From NCBI GenBank assembly GCA_017512905.1, contig JAFWEL010000055.1:1-57141 (forward strand): a DNA stretch of 57,141 nucleotides, written 5' to 3'. This document shows positions 23,107 to 31,919 of this stretch, piece by piece. A model generated the notes under the pieces. That model saw only the letters and a program-made list of their open reading frames with translations, was not told where the DNA came from and made no database searches. Position numbers and translations under genes: made by a program. The stretch comes from Clostridia bacterium (GTDB lineage Bacteria > Bacillota > Clostridia > Christensenellales > Aristaeellaceae). How positions within the stretch are numbered: position 1 is the first letter of the stretch; each line of letters begins with the position of its first letter.

Positions 23107-23772
23107 TTATCCAAGTTCAGCACCTCCCATGCCTTTGAAGCCATTGAACAAATAGCATCCCAGCACAGCATTGAACCCCACCGCGGCAAAAACGCTGAAG
23201 CGCTCCACGATGCCGAAATACTTCGGCGGCATGACGCCTGTGCCGATGGAGCCGACCAGCATCATGGCAAACGCCACGGCGGCCCAGACAGCGATGCCTC
23301 TGACCCGCCTGTCCCTGCACCCGGCGACGATCAACCCGATCAGCGAAGCGATGGACAGCAGCACCACCGCCGCCGTGACAGCGATGTGCATGACCTCTTG
23401 GAAGGAAGCGATGTCCTTGCCGCCGTCGGCAAGGGGAAACATCCCATAGCCCACGGCTGAAACCCAGTTCATCGCCATAAAGAGATACAGGCCGACCCGG
23501 AACAACCGGGATGAAACGCGCTCCTGCGCTACAAAGAGGGCGCCGCTGGTCGCGCACACGACGCTGCAGGTATTATAAGGCGCTGACAGCCGATTCCACA
23601 GTTGCCTTGACGGCGCGGCTTCGGCTGACAAATCGCTGACCGCCTGGGCCATCCAGTTGTAGTCCGGATAGCCCAGGGGCGAAAACACCACCGCAGCCGT
23701 ATAGGACAGAAGCGCGACGACACCCGTCAAACCGAGCCAGTGAATCAATCGCTTCCTCATGCCACATCTCAC
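23107..23772 (-). CDS. DUF998 membrane protein
   Basis: A 221-residue membrane protein with about six hydrophobic segments; FSPLGYPDYNWMAQAVSDLSAE is the conserved DUF998 loop after the first helix. The GTG at 23772 has AAGGGG at a suitable distance; an ATG four codons later (23760) lacks one. The family function is unknown. It precedes the methyltransferase with no gap. Confidence 0.8.
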   Translation of the reverse strand: MRCGMRKRLIHWLGLTGVVALLSYTAAVVFSPLGYPDYNWMAQAVSDLSAEAAPSRQLWNRLSAPYNTCSVVCATSGALFVAQERVSSRLFRVGLYLFMAMNWVSAVGYGMFPLADGGKDIASFQEVMHIAVTAAVVLLSIASLIGLIVAGCRDRRVRGIAVWAAVAFAMMLVGSIGTGVMPPKYFGIVERFSVFAAVGFNAVLGCYLFNGFKGMGGAELG

Positions 23773-23792
23773 AGGTCAAAATCCCCTTCCTT

Positions 23793-24128
23793 CTATAGTC
23801 CCTTCAGGCGCTTCATGGTGTCAGGATTATTGCTGATGATCGCACCCAGCTTTTCGCAGGCATCCATCCCGCCACAGCTTCCGCAGGTCTCGACACCTCT
23901 GGCAATGGCGCATTGGCGGATCGGACAGAGCGATTCACAGTAGGGCGTCTTTGAGCCTTCGATCCGGCAGCCCGCACAGTTGATCATCTCAGGCGTGATC
24001 TCCACGCCGTTCAGTTCAGACCACTCCCTGGCAACCTTGCGACGCAGCACGTCATCGTGGTCCATCGTCGCAATTCGGGCCTCACAGGTCTCGCAGTCCA
24101 GCCCACAGTATGCGATAGTCGCTCTCAC
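23793..24128 (-). CDS. DUF3795 protein
   Basis: A 111-residue protein: IAYCGLDCETCEARIATM at the N-terminus, then INCAGCRIEGSKTPYCESLC and ETCGSCGGMDACEKLG, giving around ten cysteines in the family order. A GTG start at 24128 is chosen because GGAGG sits 7 nt before it; readings from ATGs upstream (to 24146) place that site inside the gene. Function unknown; presumably a metal-binding protein. Second of three DUF3795 proteins here. Confidence 0.82.
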   Translation of the reverse strand: MRATIAYCGLDCETCEARIATMDHDDVLRRKVAREWSELNGVEITPEMINCAGCRIEGSKTPYCESLCPIRQCAIARGVETCGSCGGMDACEKLGAIISNNPDTMKRLKGL

Positions 24129-24203
24129 AGGTATTCCTCCCATCATTCTTATTGTCGTGCGCCTCTCGGCACTATGCCGCCGTCCACAATGTTGGTATAC
24201 TGC

Positions 24204-25259
24204 TCAGCTCTCTTCCAGAATCCGCAGTCCCTCCCGGCAATCCTGCCCCAAAATCTCCTGCGTTTTCACAAAACCGTATTTCTGATGGAGCCGGTCGTGC
24301 ACCTTCAGGAATGCCTTCTTTCCACGCTTTCGAATGTACATGGCCTGCGCCTTCGCAGCCTGAGCGCCGTCGTTCGAGGGAATATAGAATCCCGCTTCGC
24401 AGCTTTCCAAATTGTCACATTCGTAGCACCCGTCGATGCCCTTTTCCTGACAACAGACCGCGTTGGGACATTTGCCGTCCGGGAAGATCGTGGCAAAGGC
24501 GCAGACGTTATACGCCGTCCGGCATGACCCGCACCATTCAGCCAGAAAGCAATGATTGCAGGAAAAGCCGCAGTAGGCGATGGGATCGACGCCCTTTCGG
24601 GCCTGCCTGCACAGCCTGTTCTTGATGCGCCTCATGGCTTCGATGTGCATGATCCAGTGTCGGCTGAACGGCATCTTGATGAGCCCCAGCACGTTCTTTG
24701 AGCACCAGTAGCCGATCAGCCAGCTCGCGCTTTCATGCTCGCTGACACAGCCGGTGCCTTGCAGCTTTTCGACCATGTCTTCTCCAAATTTGCGTTTGAG
24801 ATCGGAATACTCCAAGCCTGCCAGTATTTCATCGGTCGACTTCATGACCTCCTTGGCATACCGATACAACTCCCTTACGTCCAACTGTTTGGAGAAGTCC
24901 ACGATCTCCTCACCTGCCAGCTCGTTGCCGGTGGTAATGATGGGCGAGTGAATGGCCGTCTGGAAATCCCGACTGAACAGCACCTGCTGATCCTCCACGA
25001 TCATCTCATGGGCCACGATATCCTCGATCCGGAAGATGTGCCAGATGGAATAGGCCAGCGTCTTGCTGTGATACCCCTCCGCCCCGACAAAGGGCATCTG
25101 CCAGAATGCCTCCTCCGGGAAGGTGGTCACGATCTGCGTGATCTGCTCAAACAGGCTCTTTCGCAGCTCCAGGAGCATCCCTATGCCGCCTTTGAAGGTG
25201 GCCTTCTTTGCAATCAGGGTCTGCATCTCCTTGTTCATCTCAGACCAATGCTTGTCCAT
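24204..25259 (-). CDS. DinB-like / DUF3795 fusion protein
   Basis: A 351-residue fusion. Residues 1-215 form a DinB/YfiT-like four-helix bundle (MLLELRKSLFEQITQIV; YSIWHIFRIEDIVAHEM with the conserved His pair; SRHWIMHIEAMRRIKNRL), a fold that often binds metal and uses small thiols such as bacillithiol. Residues 225-351 are a DUF3795 domain (IAYCGFSCNHCFLAEWCGSC; VCCQEKGIDGCYECDNLESC). The start at 25259 has GGGAGGGATC upstream. The pairing suggests that DUF3795 domains work with DinB-type transferases; this is inference. Confidence 0.83.
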   Translation of the reverse strand: MDKHWSEMNKEMQTLIAKKATFKGGIGMLLELRKSLFEQITQIVTTFPEEAFWQMPFVGAEGYHSKTLAYSIWHIFRIEDIVAHEMIVEDQQVLFSRDFQTAIHSPIITTGNELAGEEIVDFSKQLDVRELYRYAKEVMKSTDEILAGLEYSDLKRKFGEDMVEKLQGTGCVSEHESASWLIGYWCSKNVLGLIKMPFSRHWIMHIEAMRRIKNRLCRQARKGVDPIAYCGFSCNHCFLAEWCGSCRTAYNVCAFATIFPDGKCPNAVCCQEKGIDGCYECDNLESCEAGFYIPSNDGAQAAKAQAMYIRKRGKKAFLKVHDRLHQKYGFVKTQEILGQDCREGLRILEES

Positions 25260-25296
25260 AGGTTGATCCCTCCCGCTTGTTCGGGTCGTTTTATCA

Positions 25297-25725
25297 CTAC
25301 TGTGTCAATTTCTCGCACAGCGCAGCCGCATCACCGGCCACTCCGTCGTATCGGTAATCATAGGATCCTTTGTCGAACAGCCCGTGTTTGCTTTCAAGCA
25401 TACGTTCGACCGGCGCGGGCAAAAAGCCGCGCATCCTGGCTCTGAACCGCGCCTTGATCGTATCCAGATCCGCGCTGACCAGGATTCGTACCGCGCCATC
25501 CGGCAACAGGTCAAGCTGATCCGGTTCCGAAATCACATAGATGATATTGCCGCCGCTGACAGCACCTGCCAGCTTCTCCCGGAACAGCCGCCTGGCCTCT
25601 GCTTCAGACTTCGCCATCCGCAGGTAGTCCCTGCCGTTGACGACCTCCGCCCCGATCACGTCTCTGATGTGGGCCGCCAACGTGGATTTCCCGCTGCAGT
25701 TCTCTCCGATAAGTCCAATCACCAT
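25297..25725 (-). CDS. P-loop NTPase, kinase-like
   Basis: A 142-residue AAA/adenylate-kinase-like protein beginning MVIGLIGENCSGKST (Walker A at 7-14). A short lid-like part reads KARFRARMRGFLP, and DLDTIKARF follows a VSADLD strand. It is short for a full kinase; it may phosphorylate a small molecule. The start at 25725 follows AAAGGA, 5 bp after the PfkB stop, so it is the last gene of the TetR-MATE-PfkB unit. Confidence 0.75.
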   Translation of the reverse strand: MVIGLIGENCSGKSTLAAHIRDVIGAEVVNGRDYLRMAKSEAEARRLFREKLAGAVSGGNIIYVISEPDQLDLLPDGAVRILVSADLDTIKARFRARMRGFLPAPVERMLESKHGLFDKGSYDYRYDGVAGDAAALCEKLTQ

Positions 25726-25730
25726 TTCAA

Positions 25731-26642
25731 TTATCCTTTCTGCGCGTCGATGAGCGCCCGCACCTCCTCCAGCTTCGGCGGATTCAGCGGCAGCGGGAAT
25801 CGGGAGATGGCTACGGCGGAACAGGCACTGGCAAAGCGCACCAGATCGGCGTCGGCCATCCCGTGCAAAAGACCGTAGACGCACCCGGCCTTGAACGTAT
25901 CGCCCGCGCCCAGGGTGCTCCTGACCTCGACGTCAAAGGGCTTCATCCGGTGGGTGACCTCGCCCTTCCTTCCATACAGCATATCGCCGCCGCCCTGTGT
26001 GAGTATGGTCAGGCCGTCCGTGTTCTGCTGCATCAGCGCCATCATGTCCTCCGGGGCCATGTCCGCGTAGTGCTCCGAGGTGCATTCCTTGGAGACGACA
26101 TTGACGGCGGCGCGGCGGTGCAGCGGGGAATCGTGGGGGCTGTCGATGGTCACATAGGGGATGCCGTGCTTTAAGCACAGCTCCGCCGCCAGCAGCGACT
26201 CATCCCCGAAATAGGGGTCGATGGCCGCGACCCTGCAGCCGTCGATATCCGCTTCCCTCGGCACGCTCCACCACCGTTTGCCCGTAGCGAACAGCGTCTG
26301 GAACCGGCCCATGGGCGAGCGCACCAGTCCCGCGATCACCACGTAGTCCATCACGCCGGGATCGTCTTCCATGAAGCGCAGAGGACTGAGGTCCACCCGC
26401 TTGTCCGCATAGAACGACTTCAGCATCGGCGCGACCTTGGTGCCGATCCAGGTGCCGTCCATTCGGACGGATACGCCCAGTGAATCCAGCACTGTCGCTG
26501 CCGTGCCCGTTTCCCCGCCGGGGAGGAAGTATTGTTCCCTGATCTCGGAATACTCGTCGGGTCTGAGAAAGCCGTCCCTCAGCAGAAAGGAATGGGTGCC
26601 CAGCACCTGGCCGAAAAGATAAACGTCCGGTCCCGTATCCAT
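25731..26642 (-). CDS. PfkB-family carbohydrate/nucleoside kinase
   Basis: A 303-residue ribokinase-fold enzyme. The PfkB signature STLGAGDTFKAGCVYG (catalytic Asp in GAGD) lies at about 243-258; GGETGTAATVLDSLGV (41-56) is the substrate-binding Gly motif. The lid and specificity residues do not match fructokinase or ribokinase closely. The start at 26642 has GGGGAGGATAT. It lies between a MATE exporter and a P-loop protein on the minus strand, in the unit headed by the TetR gene at 28497-29111. Confidence 0.85.
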   Translation of the reverse strand: MDTGPDVYLFGQVLGTHSFLLRDGFLRPDEYSEIREQYFLPGGETGTAATVLDSLGVSVRMDGTWIGTKVAPMLKSFYADKRVDLSPLRFMEDDPGVMDYVVIAGLVRSPMGRFQTLFATGKRWWSVPREADIDGCRVAAIDPYFGDESLLAAELCLKHGIPYVTIDSPHDSPLHRRAAVNVVSKECTSEHYADMAPEDMMALMQQNTDGLTILTQGGGDMLYGRKGEVTHRMKPFDVEVRSTLGAGDTFKAGCVYGLLHGMADADLVRFASACSAVAISRFPLPLNPPKLEEVRALIDAQKG

Positions 26643-26669
26643 GAAAATATCCTCCCCTTTGCCGCGGCC

Positions 26670-28046
26670 TCACGCCGCCTGCACCGTCAGGTTCTTTACC
26701 CACTTCTCCTTTTTCAGCCACAGGTGGGCGACGGTGATCTTGGCAAAGTCCGTCAGCTTCAATACGCCGTACATCGCCACCGGCCCCCAGTCCGTCAGAC
26801 GCGCCAGTAGCAGTATGCCGGGGATGACCACCGCCAGCGTCACGCAGCCGTCCACCACCGCGCCCATGACCGTGTCGCCGCCTGCACGGGCTATGGAAAA
26901 CTGCACGTTGCTGTACACCCACAGGGGCATATACAGCGATATCAGCAGCACCAGATCCCGGCAGATATCCTGAGCCACCGCAGAGAGATGGCCGAATACC
27001 AGCGGCGTCAGCAGCGTCACCAGCGCGCCCATTGCCGTCATGAACAGCCCGAACACCACGGCGGCGGACAGCATCCATCGGCTCTGGTTCCGCGCCTCGT
27101 CCAGCTGTCCCTGTCCCAGCGTCTTTCCGATGATGACCGATGTGGCCGTATTGATGCCGCCAAAGGACACGAACAGCAGATTCACGATGGCCCAGCCCGC
27201 CGACATGCCCGAGACCACGTCCGCGCCGCCCCGCCCGTTGTACACGGCGGTAGTGACGGTCTCGGACACCACCCACAGCACCTCGGAAAACAGCATCAGC
27301 CAGCCCCGCCGCAGGATGCCGCCGAACAGCTTCCAGTCCGTGGATAGCTTCTCCCCACGCTTTCCCATGAATGGCTGGGGATTGCGACGCACATAAATCA
27401 CATACAGCGCCATTTCGATGAAGCGGGCGATCAGCGTCGCGTAAGCCGCGCCGCGCACCTCAAGCCTCGGCGCGCCCAGGTTGCCGTAGATCAGCACCCA
27501 GTTCAGGCCGGTATTGATCAGCGTGCCGATGACGGAGATCACCAGCGGCACGCGCACCTGGCCAATCTCCCTCATGGATGTGGCCAGCACCACCGAAATG
27601 CAGAACGGCACGCCCATGAAGCCCATGAGCCGCATGTATTCCACGCCCGCGTCCAGGATGGCCTCCGCCTCGGCGTTGCCGATCACCATCAGGCTCAGGA
27701 TCTGCCGGGGAAACGCAAAGCACACCAGCAGGTAGAGGGCGATAAAGGCCCCGATCAGATAGAACTTGAACCGCAGCGCCTGGCGCATGCCCGCCCGGTC
27801 CTTCGCCCCGGAAAACTGCGTCATGTAGATGCCGCCCGCCGCACAGATGGCGTTGGACAGCACCATGAACACAAACAGGATCTGCCCCGCGATGCTCACG
27901 CCGGACATCTTCACGTCCCCCAGCCCCGCTACCATGAAGTTGTCCACCAGCGAGACCAGGGACTGAATCAGCGATTGCAGCATCACGGGAACGCCGATCA
28001 TCAACGCCTGCCTGTAAAAGGACAGGCTGCCAAAGTATCTTTTCAT
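26670..28046 (-). CDS. MATE-family efflux transporter
   Basis: A 458-residue membrane protein with about 12 transmembrane helices in two homologous halves. The first half begins RQALMIGVPVMLQSLIQSLV and has the VDNFMVAGLGD motif; the second repeats the pattern with SGMSAGWAIVNLLFV and GKTLGQGQLDEARNQ. MATE proteins export cationic drugs in exchange for Na+ or H+. The upstream TetR regulator with its palindromic operator and a small membrane protein appear to be in the same unit, a typical drug-response arrangement. Confidence 0.92.
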   Translation of the reverse strand: MKRYFGSLSFYRQALMIGVPVMLQSLIQSLVSLVDNFMVAGLGDVKMSGVSIAGQILFVFMVLSNAICAAGGIYMTQFSGAKDRAGMRQALRFKFYLIGAFIALYLLVCFAFPRQILSLMVIGNAEAEAILDAGVEYMRLMGFMGVPFCISVVLATSMREIGQVRVPLVISVIGTLINTGLNWVLIYGNLGAPRLEVRGAAYATLIARFIEMALYVIYVRRNPQPFMGKRGEKLSTDWKLFGGILRRGWLMLFSEVLWVVSETVTTAVYNGRGGADVVSGMSAGWAIVNLLFVSFGGINTATSVIIGKTLGQGQLDEARNQSRWMLSAAVVFGLFMTAMGALVTLLTPLVFGHLSAVAQDICRDLVLLISLYMPLWVYSNVQFSIARAGGDTVMGAVVDGCVTLAVVIPGILLLARLTDWGPVAMYGVLKLTDFAKITVAHLWLKKEKWVKNLTVQAA

Positions 28047-28094
28047 AATACGACCTTATTAGTGAAGCTTTTCACCTCACCATGTTTGATTACC

Positions 28095-28487
28095 TCAATG
28101 TGTTCTTCCCACATTCACGGCTACACGATACCTCTTCCGTTTTCGTATTGCAGACACAGTAGGCTCCTTATTTGTCTCTTTTTCACCATCATTGATATTT
28201 GAATCGCCGATACTGAGCATCCAGCTTGCCGTCAGGAATACGACAATTCCCAGGAAAAAGTGATTGTCCGCGATCAAAAAAGTTGAACCAGCGAATAGAA
28301 ACACCACAACCAGACGATAGATGCCGGTCATCTTCGGGCCTGAACTCTTTGGCTCATCTTCTGAATAGTTCCACAATTCCTTTTGCGGCACATTCATTTC
28401 CAGATGTTCCTCTCTTGCCCATTTGGGAATTTGCCTGTTTTCGCCCCGGTAGCAATCATCAAAGAATTTCTGTTTTTCAAAATCCAT
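28095..28487 (-). CDS. Small membrane protein, unknown
   Basis: A 130-residue protein: a charged N-terminal 55 residues (MDFEKQKFFDDCYRGE; EEHLEMNVPQKELWNYSED), two close hydrophobic segments (about 60-78 and 80-98) and a basic tail. It resembles no family that I can name. The ATG at 28487 follows AGGTGAG, which overlaps the TetR stop, so the two are coupled. It may modulate or localise with the MATE exporter, but that is a guess from position only. Confidence 0.65.
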   Translation of the reverse strand: MDFEKQKFFDDCYRGENRQIPKWAREEHLEMNVPQKELWNYSEDEPKSSGPKMTGIYRLVVVFLFAGSTFLIADNHFFLGIVVFLTASWMLSIGDSNINDGEKETNKEPTVSAIRKRKRYRVAVNVGRTH

Positions 28488-28496
28488 GCCACTCAC

Positions 28497-29111
28497 CTAC
28501 GATTGTCGTTGTTCTTGATCCCCTTTTCCGTATACCTTCACGAAGTGCCGACTGAACGCTTCCACCTGCGCAATAGCATCCTCCGTTTTCTCCGGCTCCC
28601 GATCGCACAGATGGATCAGCGCCGAAATCGGCGCGGTATAGGCGAAGGCCAGCATCCTGGGATCATCCCTTCTCAGCAGTCCTTTGTCCATCATCCCTGC
28701 GAGGACAGGTGTAAACATATCTGTAAGACCAGTGAGGAAGTGCTTTGTCGCCAATCCCCGCGCCCTTTCATCGCGATATTGCTCGATGGCCAACACCTTC
28801 CTCGTCATGATGATCTTTTCGTCATGTATGGTGAAATTCACCATACCCATGGTCATCTGAACCAGGCCCTCCAGTGAATCCGGCACGGGAGGAAGATGCT
28901 CCGAAGAGCCAAACCGCTCGTCGTAATACGCGATCATCTTGTCGAGCAGTGCGTTCCATATGGCCTCCTTGCTCTCGAAATGCTTGTACATCGAGGACTT
29001 GACGAGCCCGAGGGACGCGGTCAGCTCGCGGACATTTGTGCCTGCATAACCATTCTGAGAAAACATTTGCAGCGCTGTTTCGAGTATCCTTTCCTTTGTA
29101 TCCTTTGCCAT
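28497..29111 (-). CDS. TetR/AcrR-family transcriptional regulator
   Basis: A 204-residue repressor. The helix-turn-helix is at about 12-50: ERILETALQMFSQNGYAGTN and LTASLGLVKSSMYKHFESKE. The C-terminal ligand domain is helical. The ATG at 29111 is preceded by GGAAGG 6 nt upstream; an ATG two codons earlier overlaps that site. A perfect palindrome (29135-29174) inside its promoter is the likely operator, so it should repress itself and the downstream MATE-kinase genes. Confidence 0.9.
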   Translation of the reverse strand: MAKDTKERILETALQMFSQNGYAGTNVRELTASLGLVKSSMYKHFESKEAIWNALLDKMIAYYDERFGSSEHLPPVPDSLEGLVQMTMGMVNFTIHDEKIIMTRKVLAIEQYRDERARGLATKHFLTGLTDMFTPVLAGMMDKGLLRRDDPRMLAFAYTAPISALIHLCDREPEKTEDAIAQVEAFSRHFVKVYGKGDQEQRQS

Positions 29112-29134
29112 AAACATCCTTCCCCCGAAAAACG

Positions 29135-29181
29135 GTGACCTTTCGTTCACATATTATAGTGAACGAAAGGTCACTTGTCAA
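29135..29181 (-). promoter_or_regulatory. Consensus promoter with interleaved TetR operator
   Basis: Minus strand: TTGACA (29176-29181), 17-bp spacer, TATAAT (29153-29158). A perfect inverted repeat, 16-base arms GTGACCTTTCGTTCAC (29135-29150) and GTGAACGAAAGGTCAC (29159-29174), has the -10 in its 8-bp centre and one arm in the spacer. A dimer bound here would block RNA polymerase completely. Confidence 0.92.
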
Positions 29182-29872
29182 CCGCTTTATAAAACTTTAC
29201 ATTTTCATAAGAACGATGTAATGCGCAGCGGTTCCAGGAGCGGATCAGGCTGCAATTCAAGGCGCTTTTCCGAAGGCTCAGACGCCGAAATTGCATCCTG
29301 GGGACTTCATACTCTTCTCACTCTATAATAACATCAATCAAGGGCTGCTTTTCCGCCGCTGCTGCGGCTGAAAAACTTGACTTGCCGCCAACACACTCAA
29401 GTATAAGGTATCTTCATTGATACCGGGTATCATGAAAAATCGTACTTGCGCGCCCGCGTCACAGGTCGTATAATTAAATCAGTTCAGGAAAATGATAGGC
29501 AATTGTAAAAGTCGGTGCGGGAGCGCGAGATGAGAGCAAGAGCAAGCCGGAGAAGGGATAAGAAGAAGGGACGAGGACAGAGACACAGAGAGAAAGGCAG
29601 CGCAAAGCGGGCGGGGTAAAAGCCGCCCAAAGGGGGAACTCAGGAAAGAGTCAGGCAATCAGTCTGCGAATGGACTTAATGAACTGAGGCTTGTGCAAAG
29701 CATGAGCGAGAAGGACACCAACGAGTTGAGTGATACCAGCAAGGAACAAATCAGCCTTAACGGTAGCGGTACGGTGAGATTTACCGGAATCAAGCGTGAA
29801 GGAATTCGCTGTATTAAGCTTATGGAGGTATCAACCGGTCTGATTTCTGTATAAACGGGGAATAGAAATGAC
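29182..29872. other. Long non-coding stretch with transposase remnant
   Basis: 29182-29500 shows no gene; a GGTATC/GATACC hairpin lies near 29426-29443. 29500-29640 is purine-rich and non-coding, like the untranslated tail of an insertion sequence. 29651-29833 is a transposase end (separate entry). No inverted-repeat ends can be paired with certainty. Confidence 0.6.
29651..29833 (-). mobile_element. Transposase C-terminal remnant (DDE type, degenerate IS)
   Basis: The minus-strand frame ending at 29651 reads LNTANSFTLDSGKSHRTATV, then LFLAGITQLVGVLLAHALHK and KSIRRLIA before the stop, which looks like the C-terminal end of an IS transposase. The frame is closed by a stop about 4 codons upstream of it, so only about 55 codons remain. 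Confidence 0.5.
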
Positions 29873-30082
29873 ATGGATAAGTATCTGAAAATGTTTGAAC
29901 CAGCGATGAGGAAATGGCTGTCGGAGCATTACTCGCCGGAGGTGGCGAAAGCGCGCTGGGAGAGGATTGTGGCGTTGGATGAAAAGCGGATCCGGGAGGA
30001 GGGCGACCTCGGCAGCAAAAGGAATCCAATGGCCAACAACATGCTGGAGGCCTATGCCTTTTCCCTTTCTACGATTCGGTAG
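29873..30082 (+). pseudogene. Truncated hydrolase-like fragment (ATC-hydrolase type)
   Basis: A 69-codon frame: MDKYLKMFEPAMRKWLSEHY, SPEVAKARWERIVALDEK, then a GDLGSKRNPMANNMLEAYAF motif and an early stop. The D-x-GG/S-x-x-NPMA-NNM pattern resembles the N-terminal third of L-2-amino-thiazoline-4-carboxylate hydrolase-like proteins, normally about 200 residues. No continuation is found in other frames. The neighbouring IS remnant makes a truncation likely. Confidence 0.45.
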
Positions 30083-30213
30083 ACCGATCTTTCAGCAAAG
30101 AGAATCTGATAATTTGGTTTGTGTATCTGCTGGCTGTAAAAAGCATAATAATGCGAATGAAAAGGGCATTGTAATCGGCCCGAACGGGCGAATAAAGAAA
30201 GGGAGCGGATTCC

Positions 30214-30747
30214 ATGAAGGAAAGAATCAACGTCCAGGATTACGCAAATCTGATCACGAAGGCGCTGCCGCGAGGTATCCTGCTGAACACCAACGGGGAC
30301 AAGTTCAACGCGATGGTGATCGGCTGGGGGCACATCGGCACCCTGTGGAGCAGGCCGACCTTCCACGTCTATGTGCGCCAGGGACGATACACAAAGAGAC
30401 AGCTGGACATGACCGGCGCTTTCACGATCAGCGTACCGTTGGATGGGGTTGACACGACCATCAACCGCGTGTGCGGCTCCCGGTCCGGCTTCAACATCGA
30501 CAAGGTGGTGGAGGCGGGGCTGGAATTGGAGGAGGCCGAGGTCAACGGCACACCCGGAATCCGGCAGTACCCGCTGACCATCGAGTGCAGGGTGCTTTAT
30601 GCCCAGGATCAGGACCTGAGCAAAATCCCACAGGACATCCGCGAGCGGATGTATCCCCAGGATGTGCCAGGCACGAATCCGATGGCGAACCGGGACGCGC
30701 ACACCATGTACGTGGGCGAAATCGTGGACGCCTATGTGATTAAATAA
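30214..30747 (+). CDS. Flavin reductase family protein
   Basis: A 177-residue FMN-binding split-barrel protein of the flavin-reductase type: FNAMVIGWGHIGTLWSRPTF and the FTISVPLDG strand are typical, with the conserved YVR-Q-RYTK before it and a VNGTPGIRQYPLTIECR beta sheet. It likely uses NAD(P)H and FMN in the cytoplasm. The start at 30214 follows GGGAGCGG. First gene of a plus-strand unit with an M20 amidohydrolase, an unknown protein and an RmlD-like reductase. Another possibility is a pyridoxamine-oxidase-like flavoprotein. Confidence 0.85.
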   Translation: MKERINVQDYANLITKALPRGILLNTNGDKFNAMVIGWGHIGTLWSRPTFHVYVRQGRYTKRQLDMTGAFTISVPLDGVDTTINRVCGSRSGFNIDKVVEAGLELEEAEVNGTPGIRQYPLTIECRVLYAQDQDLSKIPQDIRERMYPQDVPGTNPMANRDAHTMYVGEIVDAYVIK

Positions 30748-30788
30748 CCGGAACACAGAGGAATCTGTCATTACAAGCGAGGCGGAGC

Positions 30789-31919
30789 ATGAAACAGATC
30801 AACCATGACAACCTGGACAAAATCATCGCGCTGAGGCATTTGCTTCACAGCCGTCCGGACCTGTCCCTGCAGGAAACCGGGACAATGGGAATATTGAAGG
30901 GCTTCCTGCGGGAAAACACATCCCTTGAGCTGGTGGATCGGGAGGGCTGGTTCTACGCGGTGAAGCGCCCTGCCGCAAAGCCTGCTGTGGCCCCGATCGC
31001 CTTCCGTGCGGACATGGACGCGCTGCCGATGGATGAGGGCATCTCCCTTCCATATGGTTCCATCCACAATGGCGTATCTCACAAGTGCGGCCACGACGGG
31101 CACATGGCCGTGCTCTGTGGCCTGGCGCTGGAGCTGGAGGGGATGGAGGTCAGCCGCGCCGTTTACCTGATCTTCCAGCCCGCGGAGGAAATCGGGCAGG
31201 GCGCTGTCCGCTGCGCGGAGTTGATCGGGGAAGCGGGGATCGCGGAGATCTACGCATTTCATAACCTCAGCGGGTATCCGGAAAACAGCATCGTCTATCG
31301 AAGGGGACTGACCCAGCCGGCCTCGGAGGGCCTGACGATCCGTCTTCTGGGAAAGCCGTCCCACGCCAGCGCCCCGGAGGAGGGCCGCAACCCGTCCGCG
31401 GCCCTCGCGGAGCTGGTGCTGGCGGCGCAACGCCTCTCGGAAGCTCCCCATGAGGGCATGGCGCTGTGTACGGTCGTGGGGATGCAATGCGGGAGAGGAG
31501 ATTTCGGCATCTCCGCCGGGAAAGGGACCCTCAGCGTGACGCTTCGCTCGGAGCAGGAGCCGTTTATGAAGTCCATGGAAGCCCGGCTCCTTCAAAGGGC
31601 AGGGGAACTGTCCGCGCGGGACGGACTGCGCTTGGAGCATGAGATAAGCGACTATTTCCCGGAGACCCGGAATCACGGCGCAGCCCTGGATCGCGTGCTC
31701 CGGAAGGCGGACGAACTTTGGCTGCCCGCCATTGAGATGGAAGCGCTGTGGCGTGCCTCGGAGGACTTCGGGCATTATCTGAAGCGGTGCCCCGGCGCGA
31801 TGTTCTACATTGGCAACGGGGAGTGTTACCCCGCGCTGCACACGACAGGCTATGACTTCAACGACGGTATATTGAAGACGGCGGTGGAGGTGTTCCTCGC
31901 GCTCGCGGCGGCGGAATGA
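30789..31919 (+). CDS. M20-family amidohydrolase
   Basis: A 376-residue metallopeptidase of the M20D type (N-acyl-amino-acid amidohydrolase, hippurate-hydrolase-like). Metal-site motifs in order: FRADMDALPMDEG, HKCGHDGHMAVL (Cys/His pair), FQPAEEIGQGA (catalytic Glu) and FHNLSGYPE; the dimerisation lid follows, and the last ligand is in YPALHTTGYDFND. It removes acyl groups from amino acids or peptides in the cytoplasm. The start at 30789 has GAGGCGGAGC close by. It follows the flavin reductase by 41 bp. Confidence 0.9.
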   Translation: MKQINHDNLDKIIALRHLLHSRPDLSLQETGTMGILKGFLRENTSLELVDREGWFYAVKRPAAKPAVAPIAFRADMDALPMDEGISLPYGSIHNGVSHKCGHDGHMAVLCGLALELEGMEVSRAVYLIFQPAEEIGQGAVRCAELIGEAGIAEIYAFHNLSGYPENSIVYRRGLTQPASEGLTIRLLGKPSHASAPEEGRNPSAALAELVLAAQRLSEAPHEGMALCTVVGMQCGRGDFGISAGKGTLSVTLRSEQEPFMKSMEARLLQRAGELSARDGLRLEHEISDYFPETRNHGAALDRVLRKADELWLPAIEMEALWRASEDFGHYLKRCPGAMFYIGNGECYPALHTTGYDFNDGILKTAVEVFLALAAAE

